Below, piece by piece: positions 1 to 12,914 of a DNA stretch of 64,000 bases (positions are counted from its first letter, which is position 1; each line of letters opens with the position of its first letter). Location of the stretch: positions 33,761,456 to 33,825,455 of the forward strand of contig CM043700.1 of NCBI GenBank assembly GCA_023935145.1, written 5' to 3'. The position numbers were made by a program, and so were the translations under genes. The notes beneath the pieces are model-generated. The model did no database searches and had not been told where the DNA came from. It saw nothing but the letters and a program-made list of their open reading frames with translations. The stretch comes from Bretschneidera sinensis. Lineage: Eukaryota; Streptophyta; Magnoliopsida; Brassicales; Akaniaceae.

Positions 1-707
1 TCACGACCCAGTCGACTGGTAGTTCAAAAATATGATGGTTGGACACCATATCTGAACGTTTTAAAAGCAAATCTTTTTCAAATTAAAGTTAAAACGGTCA
101 TATTATTTGATGGCTATATAAACTCATTCTATTGAGCTTTCAATAGAGAGCTGCACATATTCAAAAAGAGTTGAACTCACACAATCAAATTATTATACTC
201 TTTGAAACACAAAAAGCTTTGAAATATTCTTGTTGAGCCATTCTTCAAGCTTTACTTTGAAAGAGAGACATTATTTAGTTGTATAAGCTTCCATTAGCTG
301 TTTTTCTACCATTTGCTTTATAACATCTTTTGTAAAGGGATTACTTTCGAGAGGAAGGGGATTACTTCCGAGAAGAAGGGGATAGCTTCCGAGAAGAAGG
401 GGATAGCTTCCGAGAGAAAGGGATCGTAAGGTTTGTACAACACCGGGAAAGTTGTACGACTAAGTTACTTAGTGGATTACTTCAAGGAGGTTCCTTGAAA
501 AGAGTGGACGTAGGGTCGAAACGAATCCGATATTGTCGAACCACTATAATCTGAGTTTGCATCCTCTACTCTTAAACTCTTTATTTACAGCACATTACTT
601 GTCTTAACTGTTTGCTGCTTATACGTTTTTATAAACTTGTATTAATTCTGCAAAAAGTTTTAAAAACCCAATTCAACCCCCCTCTTGAGTTGAAACCTCG
701 ATCTACA
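1..707 (+). mobile_element. LTR retroelement remnant (probable copia LTR end), cut by window start
   Basis: The stretch carries the C-rich 'cccaattcaaccccccctcttgag'-like signature near 667-690 that is common at the ends of plant copia LTRs, then a possible LTR terminus ending in TACA at 707. A short 21-bp tandem repeat lies inside. No coding sequence is visible and the left boundary is outside the window. The family assignment is from pattern recall only. Confidence 0.45.
334..417 (+). repeat. Four tandem copies of a 21-bp unit
   Basis: The units begin at 334, 355, 376 and 397. The consensus is AAGGGGATAGCTTCCGAGAAG, and the first unit is the most diverged. The array lies inside the LTR-like remnant. 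Confidence 0.8.
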
Positions 708-3529
708 GGATATACACATTTTTCATTTTGAGGCATTATAATTAACTTTTAGTTTTTCATTTAATTTGATATTTTAATTAATTATTCTTTTAACTATAAA
801 AATAAATAACAAAAAGACATATATTTCAACTTTTTACAATTTATACATTCTCACGGAAAGATTTAAAACACCTTACTCAAAGCTTTTACTTTTAAAAACA
901 CTCCTTGCTCACAAATTATAAGATTTAGACATTCAATATATCATTTTAGTTAATGTTTCCATTTCAAGAAAGTCTCGTAAAGACTTCAAATATTTAGCTC
1001 AACTCTCTCCTCACCTCAAAAGAGTCATCTATCGATGGAGAATTGTTTCATTGATGTTTTTTGATTGGTGTGTTTCTAGTGTTTTGCGTTTTCTTTGCAC
1101 ATCCAAGAATTTGAAGAACTGTATGTTCGCGGAAGGAGTAATTATTTTAATTTTGCATAGTTAATGACAAACGTTAACAGTAATTAATAATTATTTAATT
1201 TATTAAGATTAATATTAAAACTCTGTTTGTATTTAAAAAAAAAATTATAAACATAAAATATTTACAATGTAAAATGTTATTTTTAATGTATTTGATAAAA
1301 TATAAATAATTTTATAATAAAATCATTTCTTACGCCACTAAAAATTTGAGCTCACAATAGTAGGTGAGCTCAAATCGAAATGGTGATCATTCCCGATAAT
1401 TTTCCATTTTTTATATGCATGTGTTTAGTGTTGTATTGCAACGTGATTGTCTGATATAAGACACGTGTTTGTCGGGTGCGGTTTTATTTGCTTGTCATCA
1501 AACTGTCTTTGTTTGACAATTGGCCAAAGCCTAATTAAATTATAAAATAAATATCAAACTAAACTGCCCAAGTAAAACGCCAAACTTATGTTAGACACTG
1601 TTAGTATGGGAACCATGTGAATGGACACCTTCACGTGCCTCTGTGGTGTTCCATGGCTCCATTTGCGTAAGTGAAGCTGAAGCCTCCTTAATTAAAGGGA
1701 TTTTTGTTTTTGCCAAAAGCTTTGCCATATGAGTTGGAGAAGGCCGTAAATTTTTATTTAGTTATTTAATTGTAATGTTTCGATTTTGATCTGTTTTAGT
1801 GGGTTATTTCGAATTTAACGGTATTTTCTAATACGTACATATCAAATTACATATATTTTAAAAAGTTCTATAATTTTAAATATAAATTCTTAGAAAACAA
1901 TTACCATTCAAATATTAAAATTAATTCTACTCAAATTTTGTTTTAAAGTCAATTATAAATCAAATTTTTTTATAAATTCAAATTGAAACTTTATCCTATT
2001 ATCAAATTATATACCTCATATATATATATATAATATCATAATAAAGAAATCATTATTCAAACATCAAATAATAAAAATATTATATCACTCACATTACTCA
2101 ATTGAAGAGAAAAAAGTAAAATTCTTAAATTACTTATTTAATTTTTTTTAAATATAAAAAATTAACATTGTAATAAACGGCCAAAATATTATATCGAAAC
2201 AAAAGGCAAAACGAATTATAAAAACGTTTCATTTTGTTTTACCTTTAAAACCAAAAACGAAATCTACAACTATGCTTTTACAAAACTAACTTCTACTTTG
2301 AGTTTCTTATATGTGACTTTGGGTTGGCTTTCATCTTTTAGCCCTAAATCAAAGTCATCTCTTTTACTTTTTAATAATAATATAATATAATATTAACCAA
2401 AAAATGATTATGTTATCTCTCATTTCAAAAAATAAATTTATGTTATCTCTTAATTTACATTTTTGTTCTTTTATAATATAGCACATGCATGTGTATTATA
2501 TTTATCCTCGCATTTATTTATCTTCTACTATCAAATCATTGTGCGCATGAGCTGATGGTATAGTTTGTTTTTCTTTGAATCTTTTTTATCATCAAATCTA
2601 TTTAATTGTCATCATAGTATAAATAAGCCCCAAAATTTCATTCAACGTGCATAAATAATGTTTAACTATGTAAAATTATCATTTCAAACCTAAATTTGTG
2701 TCAAAAATTAATTATAAAGGGTCCTTTATTTTTAGATTACTTAACAATTGTCATGAAATCATGATTTTATTGTTTGTGGTAAACATTATCTTAGATAATA
2801 ATAAACTAACAATAACTTGTAAGGTTGGAAAATGAAATCACAAACAATTACATTAAAAAGACGTTGTTTAAATATGATCTATTGATCTTTTAAGTGATAC
2901 GTATTGTTATTAAAAGAAAAACAAATAATACAATTACTTATTATAAAAAAAAAGGTAATTACTTGGAGTTTTTTTTTATTTAAGTTTTTTTAAAAATAAT
3001 TTTAGTTTCTTCTGAGTACGAGAGCTTTGTTTCGTTATCAATTTTGACGAAATGTTGATTGCAACTATTTTTGAAATTAAATGTTTGAATTGGTAAAATT
3101 AAAATGTCAAGGTTTAAAGGCGTTAATATTAAATGGAGCAACTGACATCAGTTGAATTGTCTCTTTAGTTTCTTCTCTCATCTTTATAGTCTCTCTCCGT
3201 ATCTTGAAGATACAGGGAGAAAAAGAGAAACTGAGTGATCTAGGGTTTTAATATTGTTTTTCTTCGTGGATTTGGGTGTTCTTCGCAAGAATCGAGCATC
3301 ATTGCGTCCTCGTGTAATTGAACATTCCTCCATTAAAATTTGCTACTAAGCTTTCTTGTCCAGTCAGTGCTAGTGGGTCGGTGTTTTGTTCGTTCTTCTT
3401 CTTTTTCCTCTCTTTAATTTATTGCAAATTTTCCCTAGTTTTCTTCACTGGTATCGAAGAAGAAGTCAGACGATCAATAAGGACTTTAGAATTAGACTCA
3501 AGGCAAGAGATCATGATTTCTAAGTCTCT
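708..3529. other. AT-rich intergenic stretch, no gene seen
   Basis: No coding region, RNA gene or bounded transposon can be supported here. The short ORF at 3318-3539 has a poly-Phe run encoded by T-rich DNA and resembles nothing I know. A pyrimidine-rich segment around 3170-3330 could be a decayed 5' leader, but this is not supported further. Confidence 0.5.
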
Positions 3530-4130
3530 ACACAATTGAAGACCGGAGAGAAGATCCATAGCTTCACCCTAGCTCCATGTTTGCATGTACCAACACCTAA
3601 GAACAATAAAAAGCAATCACAACTGAAACTGAGTGATTTCAGATTAATTAAGCCACCACCAGTAGATACCCCATCTCTACTTGAATCATCAGAATTAAAC
3701 TTAAAAGTCACAAAGCTAGGAGCTTCCCAACCAACCCAAACGCCTTTTCGAGGAACTGGCATTTTAATAGGAACTTGTAGAGCATGCACATCAGGAAAAT
3801 TTGGAGAAACTTGGGGGCAAAAATTACGTGTAATCTCCCTTGCTAGCAGTTTGGTACTATTTCGGATGATAGCAATAGCATCATATTTGATTGAATCATA
3901 TACACAAGCATTTCGGGCCTCCTAGAGCTCCCAACAAATCAAACAGACTAGTAAATTACGCATGAAACCGACCTGAGTTTTTGGAGAGAACTCAAACCAG
4001 CTAGTAAACAAGCTATTAAGGGACGAACAGGGCTGCTTAATATTAATAGCCAATAACGATACTAAAATAACGATGATCATAATAATAGAAGAGAAGATAG
4101 GGCAACCGGCCTGAGTCCAAATGTCAATTA
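3530..4130 (-). mobile_element. Decayed LINE (L1-type) fragment, end of ORF2 with start of RNase H domain
   Basis: Read on the minus strand, the segment gives a W-E-x-x-E-A-R-N-A-C-V-Y motif (about 3930-3885), typical of the plant LINE ORF2 C-terminus. It is followed by W-E-A-P-S-F-V-T-F-K-F-N-S-D-D-S-S-R-D-G and G-G-G-L-I (about 3735-3655), which match the opening of the LINE-associated RNase H domain. The rest of RNase H is missing and stops interrupt the upstream part, so this is a dead fragment. Confidence 0.6.
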
Positions 4131-5874
4131 AAAGTAATCATACATTTTGTCAACATTGCTTGATTGTGGGTCATAATTTATAATGAATTGTAACTTTTGA
4201 TTTTGGCACAAATTCAATTTATTTTTAAGTATTTTGCAATTTCTGATTCATGTTAAAATTAACCTAAAAATGTATTTGGTCTGATTTCTATTTCTTGACA
4301 TCAAAAACTGCCTCATAATCTAAGTTAAACGAGGCTAATTACCCATTAGCATCCAATTTCTATTTTTTAAGTAAATGCTTTCCCCTTGAAGACGAGACCG
4401 AAAGAAAATGTTGAGAATTTAGTTTGAGATGATAATGTTTTTTTTTTTTTTTTATGAATTCTTAAAGAGTTACGTATAAAAAAAACAATATGTGCTATAA
4501 ATATTTTTTTATTATTTTGACACAAATTTTCTTTTGTGTGTCCGACACTCTTAAAACTTTCCATGTTTTCAAGGACGTATGGATGGGGAAAGTGGTGCGG
4601 GTACTTAAAATGGATCTTATGTTGGTGGTGATGACGGATGATTGGTTCGGTTAGTGAGGGACATACGCGTAACGCCTACTTTGGTCCCATGTATATTCCA
4701 AGTTTTCTCTGGTATCAAATTAAGTCTTCTTTGGTTAAGTTCACTGCCTACTTTTCCTTTGTTGTCCACCAGCAACTTATCCTTTATATTTTCCAATTTC
4801 AGGGTTATAGACTTATAATAGCGTTTAATAAGAGGGATTTAGCTCATCTTTAGTTGGGCCCATTTCATAGTGAGACAATTGTTTAAATAATTTAAAATTT
4901 TAAATCTAAAAATCAAAACATAAATTTTTTAGGACCAAAATAGTACTTTTCTCAAGTCAGTAAAGTGGAGATATTTTTAAAAATCACTTTTTTTTAAGGG
5001 GTTTTTTTTTTTTTTTTTAAATGTCAACAGGTAATGTTCATAGAGGCATCCCAAATGCAAACCGGCAATAAGTGGAGGGCGCGTGCAGTGTCAATAGGCA
5101 ACGTTGGAACAAAAGATTTCTCTCCTCAGGGTATAATTGATTTTCATCAATATTTAGCGGAAAAGAGTAGATCTAAAAGATCGTCCTCCTCAATTTGCAA
5201 CGGGATGACAGACGTTTTGAGAGCGCTCAATAAGATGAATATGGTGAAACTGAGTATCATTTTATAGATCTGAGTAAATTTTTTTCAATAATATAATGAT
5301 TGTTTCTAATCAATGATTGGTTTATTATCACAAAAAATCTTCGAAGATTAAAAAATTACATTCATATTTTTATTGAATTATCAAAATATCATTATATTTT
5401 ATTTAAAATAAATATAAAATTTTAAAATTATTTTAATCATTTCACTTTCAACTATACCAAATTGAGAGCGGCGAGATCCTAATCAATGATTGATGAACAA
5501 CTATGATTGAATCTATCACTTAAGAGTGCCTAATCATGTACAATATTAGCCTAATTGTCTGAGTGTGTTATGCATTCTATATGGTAAGAAATTCTTGATT
5601 AATTTAATCAATAAAATCATCTATTGTCTTTATCGAAAAAAATCTACTATATCACACTCACTATGAATTAAGGAATAAAAACAAGAGAGATTTTTTGCTT
5701 GTAAGAAAGGAGAGCTAGAAGTACTTATAACAAGAGAGGTATTGTAGTCCATAAGTCCAATATACCATTTTTGATCAAAAAAATAAAATTCCCATTAAGG
5801 AGTCTTCTACGCATTCTCTTGAACAAAAACATCTTACAAATACTATTAACCAAAAATTTTCCTGATCATTATGT

Positions 5875-5926
<52 letters not shown>

Positions 5927-6090
5927 TTTCCATGCGCTTTTTTTTTTTTGTGTTGACTTTAGCATGGAGCTAAGGTAAAGTATGTGGTGAACAATGTCAA
6001 GCTCCTTTCCTTTAAAAGAAAAATATTGTAGTAGTGTGTGTTATGTATACATGGAACCCATATTGGCTAGCAAGAAAAAAATAAAACTTC
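4131..6090. other. Intergenic; one unexplained 77-codon ORF
   Basis: Mostly AT-rich DNA with T-runs at 4437-4454 and 5002-5019. A less AT-rich ORF at 5034-5267 (+) has no homologue that I recognise. It begins just after a CAG that could be a splice acceptor, so it may be an exon or pseudogene scrap. Nothing else supports a gene. Confidence 0.4.
5877..5924. repeat. (AT)24 microsatellite
   Basis: An uninterrupted AT dinucleotide run of 48 bases. It produces a spurious Tyr-Ile ORF across 5771-5956. Confidence 0.95.
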
Positions 6091-6506
6091 GGTTTAATTA
6101 CAAAATCTTTTAGGGTTATGTAACAATTTATTTTTTAATTTTTAAAAAAAAGAAATTTAATTTTTGATTTTGTTAATTTGAAACACAATTCAATCCATTG
6201 ATCTGATTCTGAACAAATTCTACTAAAAAATTATTGAAAAACTTAATATATTTGTTAACTTGCTATGTTGGATGGTTAAGATTACCGAAAAAATTAATAT
6301 ATTTGTCATTTGACGTGATAAGTTAGCAAATATATTAAATTTTTTGATAATTTTTTTATCGAAATTTAATCAAAATTTAATCGAAATCAGATCAATAGAC
6401 TGAATTGCTTCAAATCGATAAAATTGGATTAAATTGCCTCATTTAAAAATTCAAAAAATAAAAACTATTTAACTTTAAACTTAATAGTGAATTTTGTAAT
6501 TAACAT
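6091..6506. mobile_element. Foldback MITE-like element, about 416 bp
   Basis: The left end GGTTTAATTACAAAAT (6091-6106) is mirrored by ATTTTGTAATTAACAT (6491-6506). The two halves remain loosely complementary for nearly 200 bases each, including matching 'CATTGATCTGATT' and 'AATATATTTG.TAACTT' blocks. No coding capacity and no clear target duplication. It lies about 460 bp upstream of the LAZY-like start codon. Confidence 0.6.
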
Positions 6507-6965
6507 AACAACTAAGGGTTATCATGTGTGTGTATATATATATATATATAAAGAGCATTTGTCAGTGTTTGGCGTGGAAAATGTATGGGCATACACACGT
6601 TGAATTGATGGATATTAATTGGGAGGTAATGAATAATTTATTATGGTCTTGTTTCAGACAAGAAATGAATTAAATTAGTAGGAAAAAGACATAAGTTGGG
6701 GACGGAAAGTGACAAAAGAGAAGGAGAGAGAGAAAAGATATAATAGGACCACAAAAGTCGCTCTTGGAAATTGAACCAACATCAATTACCAGCTTGGCTA
6801 TGGAATTTCTCAGAACCCCAACTCTATTTAACACTAAAAGCAGCTCAGCTTTCACTGGCTTGTGGGATCTGTGTACCAATCAAGCACTTCTATAAGCCCC
6901 AGTTTGATCACCTCCATCTATCAGACTGTTTTAAAAGCTAGCTAGATCTCTATAGAATTTACCAA

Positions 6966-8483
6966 ATGAAGGTACTGATTAATCAATAAACTAGTTTTTT
7001 TTTTTTTAATATATATATATATGTTCTTGGTGATTCTATGGGTTTTTTTTGTTGGTATAAAAGTTTAATTCTATGGCTTTGCTAATAAAAAGAGTGTCAT
7101 GTCTGATCATCTGAGTGCAGATACTAAATAGGATGGGAAACAAGCTCAATGGGAGACATGTAAGCAAGAAACCCAACTCCACTCCAGCCAATTGTAAGTA
7201 TAACACCTCACTAAATTACTATCATCAGTACTCCTCTGTTTCCTTTTTACATTTTTAAAGTTTTGCTGTTTCTGTTTGCGACCTTTTTCGATCAATGGGA
7301 GAGGATCCTAAATTTTTTGAAGAAAATAGTTTTTAAAAATCTGAATTTATGTTAAAAAAATTATTTTAACTTTTGATTTACTAAATATTAAATAGTTTTT
7401 AGCTTTATTGATATTTTATTTAAAAATATTTTATAAATCATAAACCGAAACTACTATCAGATCAAACAATAACTAAATTACAGTAGTGATCAGCCCTTTA
7501 GATCAATCCATATATGCAATATCATACTATTTCCTTAATTTTCTTATATATTTAGTACATGCTGAAATTTTTTTAATCCTTCTGTAGATCATGTGCCCTG
7601 CAAAGAAGAATTCAGTGATTGGCCTCATGCAGTACTAGCAATTGGAACATTTGGAAATACTAACAATCTTCAGAAAAATCCATCTTCATCCAGAGAGTAT
7701 TATTTTACACCCGAAGAAGTAGGAAGGCTTCAAAATGAATTGAATTTATCGTTGCATAGTGATCTTTCATTGGATAAATTTCTCAGCACCCACTCAAGCT
7801 TGCAAGCTGAAAAAACAAACAGTAGTACTGAATCATCTTATGATAATTCCAGCAACAAAGATTGTCGTCTTCAGTGTAAAAAGAGCTTAGTTCTTAGTAT
7901 AGGGAAAGATAATTACTTGGACAATATTGCCAATAACGCCATTGGCAACAAGTCGTTATCTTTTCTTCTTAAGAAGATATTTGTTTGCAGAAGTGGGTTT
8001 GCACCTGCAGGCCCTAGTTTGAGAGATTCGATACCAGAATCAAGAATGGAGAAGGTATATATTTATACACAAATTTTGCTAAATACACTAGTCATGTAGT
8101 TCTTAATTATAGCATTTTTTGCTTAATTTTTCTCTGATTATAATTTTTTCTACAGATATTGAGGGCAATGCTTCACAGGAAGAAATATCCACAAAGTAGT
8201 AGTCCAAAATCGTCTATCAAACTTAGATATTTGGAGAACAAAGATAAGCCTAAGTCTGCCAACGAGGATGATGCAAGTGAAATGGCAGACAATGGAAGTA
8301 AATGGGTCAAGACAGATTCTGAGTGTAAGTTAATGCCTATATATATATATATATATATATATAATGCTGTTTTATTTACATAATACCTAAACATGATTTT
8401 CATTTTCTTAGTAGGGTATATATGTATTTGCATCTTACTGATGTATCTATTTCTTGATTGTAGATATCGTTTTAGAGATATAA
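6966..8483 (+). CDS. LAZY/DRO1/NGR (IGT) family protein, 244 aa, five exons
   Basis: IGT family proteins set the gravitropic angle of roots and shoots by influencing auxin flow. Exons: 6966-6971, 7121-7193, 7588-8054, 8156-8324 and 8464-8483; all introns are GT-AG and phases agree. The first exon encodes only Met-Lys, a hallmark of this family. Exon 3 opens with E-F-S-D-W-P-H-A-V-L-A-I-G-T-F-G-N, the conserved region II containing the IGT core. Exon 4 has a basic I-L-R-A-M-L-H-R-K-K-Y-P-Q segment, and the last exons give W-V-K-T-D-S-E-Y-I-V-L-E-I, the C-terminal EAR-like motif. The length fits the DRO1/LAZY2-4 group (about 250 aa). N-terminal region I is unusual: I-L-N-R-M-G-N-K-L-N-G lacks the Trp of the common G-W-M-Q-N-K-L-N. 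Intron 4 carries a TA microsatellite (about 8339-8362). The family is certain; the exact paralogue is not. Confidence 0.93.
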
Positions 8484-9745
8484 ATTGCTGTCAAGATTAC
8501 AAGGTAAGAAGTTTATTTCAAGCAAGTGTTTTTTTACGATGATTGATTTCATCGTAACCCAATATAGATGAATAGGAAAAATAATCAATATATAAATTAA
8601 ATAAATAATTTATATCTTATTGAAAATCAAATTTAAAATCTTGTGACCTTATAATCTTGACTTCGTTATTTTCTACAACTCAACCAAGGCATTGTTGGTA
8701 TTTTTAAATGTTAGTATAGGGAAAATATATTGTCTAAACTTGATTAAAAAAATTTTGGACCAAAGTTATTTATGGAGAGAGAAGCAGGAGAATTTTCTCT
8801 CTCTATTTGACAATGGAAATATTTTTGATTCAAAAAAAAAAGTCATGGATCATATTTGAAGTTTTAGTTTTAACAATTGGATCCTTAAACTTTCAATTTT
8901 TCTTCTTAACTTATTATAAAATATTTTCCATTGTAAAATTTGTATTTGGAGATTTATATTGTCACAAATTGAAAAGTTAAAGATCCAATTGTTAAAATTA
9001 AAACTTTAAAAAATTTAAGTGCAATAAATTAAAACTTCAAAGACCGTGGATACAGTTTTAACATCGGTTTACATTCTAAAGAAAAATATACGTGCTTAGG
9101 CATGTTCTAATTACTTCATCAGAAATTAATGCTGCAGATATGATCCGATGCCTTGTTAAAGATCTTGTCCTACAAATTTATATAGTTAAAGGCTAAATAA
9201 TAGCGGAGGAAGAAAGTGCCTCACATTCATATTTCAATAAACGTCGCCCTGCAAGATGATGACTACAAGGACGGTTCTGTATGTGTTCTACCAAAAGACT
9301 TTCCAGTGACTTGCTCTGATGCGTCTCTCTCTCCCTCTCTTTCTACTCATAAATTGGGGAATAAGCTAATTACTTTGTATATTGATTGAACTTTTATCTT
9401 TTTAGATAAATAATTTCTCCATTCTATTGGTTCATTCTTAGGATGACAACATTCAAAACGTTCCATGTTGTTTCAATTGATCTTATGCATTTATAAAACA
9501 AAATTGATCTTATGCACATTTGCCATCTATTTGTAATAAATGAATTCAACAAATTTTATTGTATTTATATGCAATTCCATGGTTATTATGTTTGAGAAGC
9601 TAAGGGTTCGTCTCATATTGTTTTTCTTGTTTTTTGTATTGTAAAAACTTGAAAACGAAGTGAGTGTTAACTAGATTAATTGGTAAAATTATTTATCAAC
9701 GTATAAAATATTAAGTATCAAATATCACGCACATCAAGAGAAAGT
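8484..9745. other. Intergenic, AT-rich; contains an inverted repeat
   Basis: The 3' flank of the LAZY-like gene. Apart from the inverted repeat listed separately, no gene or RNA is visible. Confidence 0.5.
8861..9004. repeat. Inverted repeat with 39-bp arms, probable MITE remnant
   Basis: The arm at 8861-8899 (core TTTTAACAATTGGATCC) is the imperfect reverse complement of 8966-9004, with a 66-base loop. The outer limits of the parent element are unclear. Confidence 0.65.
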
Positions 9746-10432
9746 AGGGGTGGACATGGTTTGTTAACCATATAAATCAATGAAACTATAACCATAATCA
9801 AAAAATTTTATCTGTTTAAAATTATAACCATTTTTTGTTACTAAAATTTCGGTTACTAAAACTTGTTAGTTAACCAAAAAACTAATTTTTTTGCACAATT
9901 CAAAGAGTTACACTAATAAAAAATATATAACTTAAAAGTTAAAACATCATAATCTCGTTCAATCCACAATGAACAATCTATATCAAAGTTCTCAAACACC
10001 ATTCAAAAACTCAAAATATAAATTATAAACTTCTAAATGAATTTCAATTAGGGTTCGTTTGAAACTTTGGACGAGGGTCGCGCAAGTCACTCGAATAAAT
10101 TAGGTTAAGTTTTTTACTTTAATATTTACACGAGTATGTAATGGTTAAGTGGTAGATGATGCATTGTATTTATTTGTACCCTCCAATAGATTGTTATTAT
10201 GTATAAACATACTGTTATTAATATTTTTATATAAATATAAATGTAAATATTATATATAACTTCTGTTTGTTTTAATTAAGTGGTTATCAACGTATTAAAA
10301 ATCAATAATCATAATAAAATAAAAATCATAATCATAACCAAACCAAATTGTGTGATAAATTACATTTTTGGTTTGATTTTGAGATGAGTTTAGTTAAAAT
10401 TTGGTTATCAATTATTTTTATCTAGATGAAAA
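9746..10432. mobile_element. Possible non-autonomous DNA transposon
   Basis: The segment begins with GGGGTGGACATGGTTTG and is rich in repeated 'ataaccataatca' and 'ggttatcaa' words that recur in opposite orientation near its end. This pattern suits a hAT-type non-autonomous element. No target duplication was found, so boundaries and class are tentative. Confidence 0.3.
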
Positions 10433-10579
10433 ATAAGTGATGAATGCGGAATATTGAATAAGTATTTAAATATTACTGAATTAATAATAAAAAATATTAT
10501 AAATTTGAAAACTTGAAATCGAAAATAAAATTATAAAAAATGCGTTTGGTTGGATCAATTCTAATTTCCGTTTTAAATT

Positions 10580-11035
10580 ATGGAAACAGAAAGTTTGGAA
10601 AAAAAAAAACGGCGGAATGAGGAAAAAACAATTGGGAACAAAATGGAAACACAGGAAATGACGGCGATTTTCCTTACAACGACGCCCTTGCTCGGGTTCG
10701 AGGCGTACTTAAGATCATTTGAGGTTTTGAAGCCCTTTCTTTTATTTCCTTTCTCTTATCCTGTGTCAGGGTTGAGTTTCACTGTGCGCTTTCTTGCTGT
10801 CTCTCCATCGTCTTTCAGCATTGGTATCATTGATCAGGTGATTTCATAACCTAACTCTTTCTTTGCCCCTTTCTCTCTCTCTTTCCCCCAAGATTTTCTT
10901 ACATATTTCTTTTTCATCTGCATAAACTTTTACATCAATTTTAGGGCAAGAAACCCCCACCGTTATCTGCAACTACCAACGTTCATGGTGCCCTTAGTCT
11001 GAGAGAAAATTTCCAGAAAGTAATAGATAATTAGC
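10580..11035 (+). other. Possible two-exon leader or small orphan gene
   Basis: An ORF at 10580-10838 reaches a plausible donor (CAG/gtgatt at 10838). A plausible acceptor near 10944 (ttttag/GGC) would continue the reading frame for about 29 codons to a TAG. The composition is less AT-rich than the flanks. It could be untranslated leader exons of the PPR gene downstream or an unrelated decayed gene. I recognise no domain. Confidence 0.25.
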
Positions 11036-12141
11036 ATCCTGGATTTTTTTATTTATGCAATTGAGAGTTTGATGTTTGCTTATTTAAAAAAAAAAATCAA
11101 ATTACCCAAGTATAGATTTTAGGAGATACCCACTACTGGGTTTTAGGAGGTACCCATGTAGTGCGTGATGCATTACACATGCAGTGCAATTTCATTTCCC
11201 CCCTTTAGTACACTTAATCTAATCATTACATAAGTAGCTGGTTGCTTTGTTCATCACACACGCGTCCTAAAGTTGGTTTCTTCAATCATTTCCAACCAAC
11301 GTTTTTTTTTTCCTGAATGGTCAGTAGGCCTATGATATATTTCTATGGATAAATCTTACTAATATAATTAAGATTTGTGGTGTGTATAATTTCGGTTTAC
11401 TTTTAGGGGTACTAATTTTCTCTTCAAATTAGTATGCTTTGAGAGATGAGGCTTTTATAGGTTTAATTATTTTCATTTCTTCTTATTGCTTAGTTCATGA
11501 TCAGTTTGTCAATGAATCTTGCTTTGGTTGCTCAAAAATGTTTTAATGAAGATCATTTCCATGGAACTAACCGTAATGAATGTCAGTAATTTTATCAAAT
11601 TTGTGCCTATTTTTTTCATCTTTCTGTTATGAAATTCTGTATTGGCTATTTAGATCTGTTTTTTTGTTAGCAGTAGTAAAAAACAAAGAAATCCACTTCA
11701 TGTGTAAACCTAGATTCAAATGAATTATTTATAAGTCATGTGGAAATTACCCGAATATAAATTGAAAGATAGGGTGGAAGATAGGAGAAAAGGAAATAAA
11801 TAATCATGAGGTTTGATGTAGTATATGCTGCCAGATACAGAGAAAAGGAAAACAATCATGACAAAGCTAATGTCGAAAGAAACAATGAGCACTGGACTTT
11901 GAATAAATTACATTGCATGTTAAGCTCTTTTCATGATGATTGGCATACTGTGTTAGCCATTAAGCTATTGATAGTCTAGGCTTTTTTGCCCAAAACTGCA
12001 TAAAGACATTTCTTTGGTGCTTTAGGAGCTGTACTACTTGTGTCTTAATTAGCCCTCTCTCACTGGGTTTAGTAAACTGTCTTAGATGGGACTTTGAAGT
12101 CCGAACTTCATAAATTTAATTAACTACAAAAATGGGCTTGG
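11036..12141. other. Intergenic, nothing recognised
   Basis: No ORF, RNA or bounded repeat could be supported. The stretch ends with the left copy of the LINE target duplication (12123-12141). Confidence 0.5.
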
Positions 12142-12469
12142 AGTGGTTGCTAGCTCCGTGAAAGATGAAGTGTGGGTTTGGAGTGATTGGAGGGCTTCTA
12201 AGGAGATCAAGATGACTTAGACGTTGATTTCACTATCTTATTTTTGGATAGTGTGGAATGATAGGAATCTTAGGGTTTTTGATGGTATAGAGATGCCTAT
12301 TGAAGTTATTAGAGATAGATGGTTCAACACACTTAATTTTTGGTTTAAAGGGATTTTTTAAAAAATAATTTTGACCTTCTAGATTTTGTGGATATTTTTT
12401 CTTGTAATTAGCCTTGGCTTTGAGTTGCACCCTCTAGGTGCCTTTTAATACAATTTTATTTATAAAAAG
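12142..12469 (+). mobile_element. 5'-truncated L1 LINE with 19-bp target-site duplication
   Basis: The insert is flanked by exact copies of ACTACAAAAATGGGCTTGG (12123-12141 and 12470-12488). Its translation includes F-W-I-V-W-N-D-R-N-L-R-V-F-D-G, the conserved end of plant L1 ORF2. It ends with the usual 3' tail ('ccttttaatacaattttatttataaaaag'-like). Only the last 328 bp integrated, as expected for target-primed reverse transcription. Confidence 0.88.
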
Positions 12470-12488
12470 ACTACAAAAATGGGCTTGG

Positions 12489-12914
12489 CTCCCTTCCATT
12501 GCTTTAGGCCTTGCAGACCATTTTAACAACATTATATGGTTAAACAGTAAGTTATTAACTAGCAACATAACATTTGAGGGATTAGGATTGCATAAAGAGG
12601 TACAGGTAGCATAAGAAAATCCACAGCAGATAGTGCAGACTGCAGAAAGCTTCAAAAACTGATGTAGGCAAAAACTGTTGTAGCATAAGAAAACTGTTTT
12701 ATTTTTATTTATTCATTTCAATTTCTTTTTCTTGTGGTGGACATGTCCCATGTTTCTTGAAATGGTTGTATGTTCATTGCTTGTTTGGTGCTTGCTATCT
12801 AGATAACATGCACAAGTTCCTTATGCTTGCTATTTAATTACTTTTTTTTTGGACTGGATCCTTATTAATTAGCATATGATTTTTGGACTTTTGAATTGTT
12901 TTGAATTTCTTTCT
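12489..12914. other. Intergenic, nothing recognised
   Basis: The minus-strand ORF at 12434-12655 overlaps the LINE boundary and is chance coding. No other signal was seen. Confidence 0.5.

Noticed and set aside
3536..3925. Plus-strand ORF of 129 codons
   Set aside because: The opposite strand carries the recognisable LINE RNase H motif; this frame is its shadow.
5771..5956. ORF of 61 codons with a Tyr-Ile repeat
   Set aside because: Produced by the (AT)24 microsatellite.
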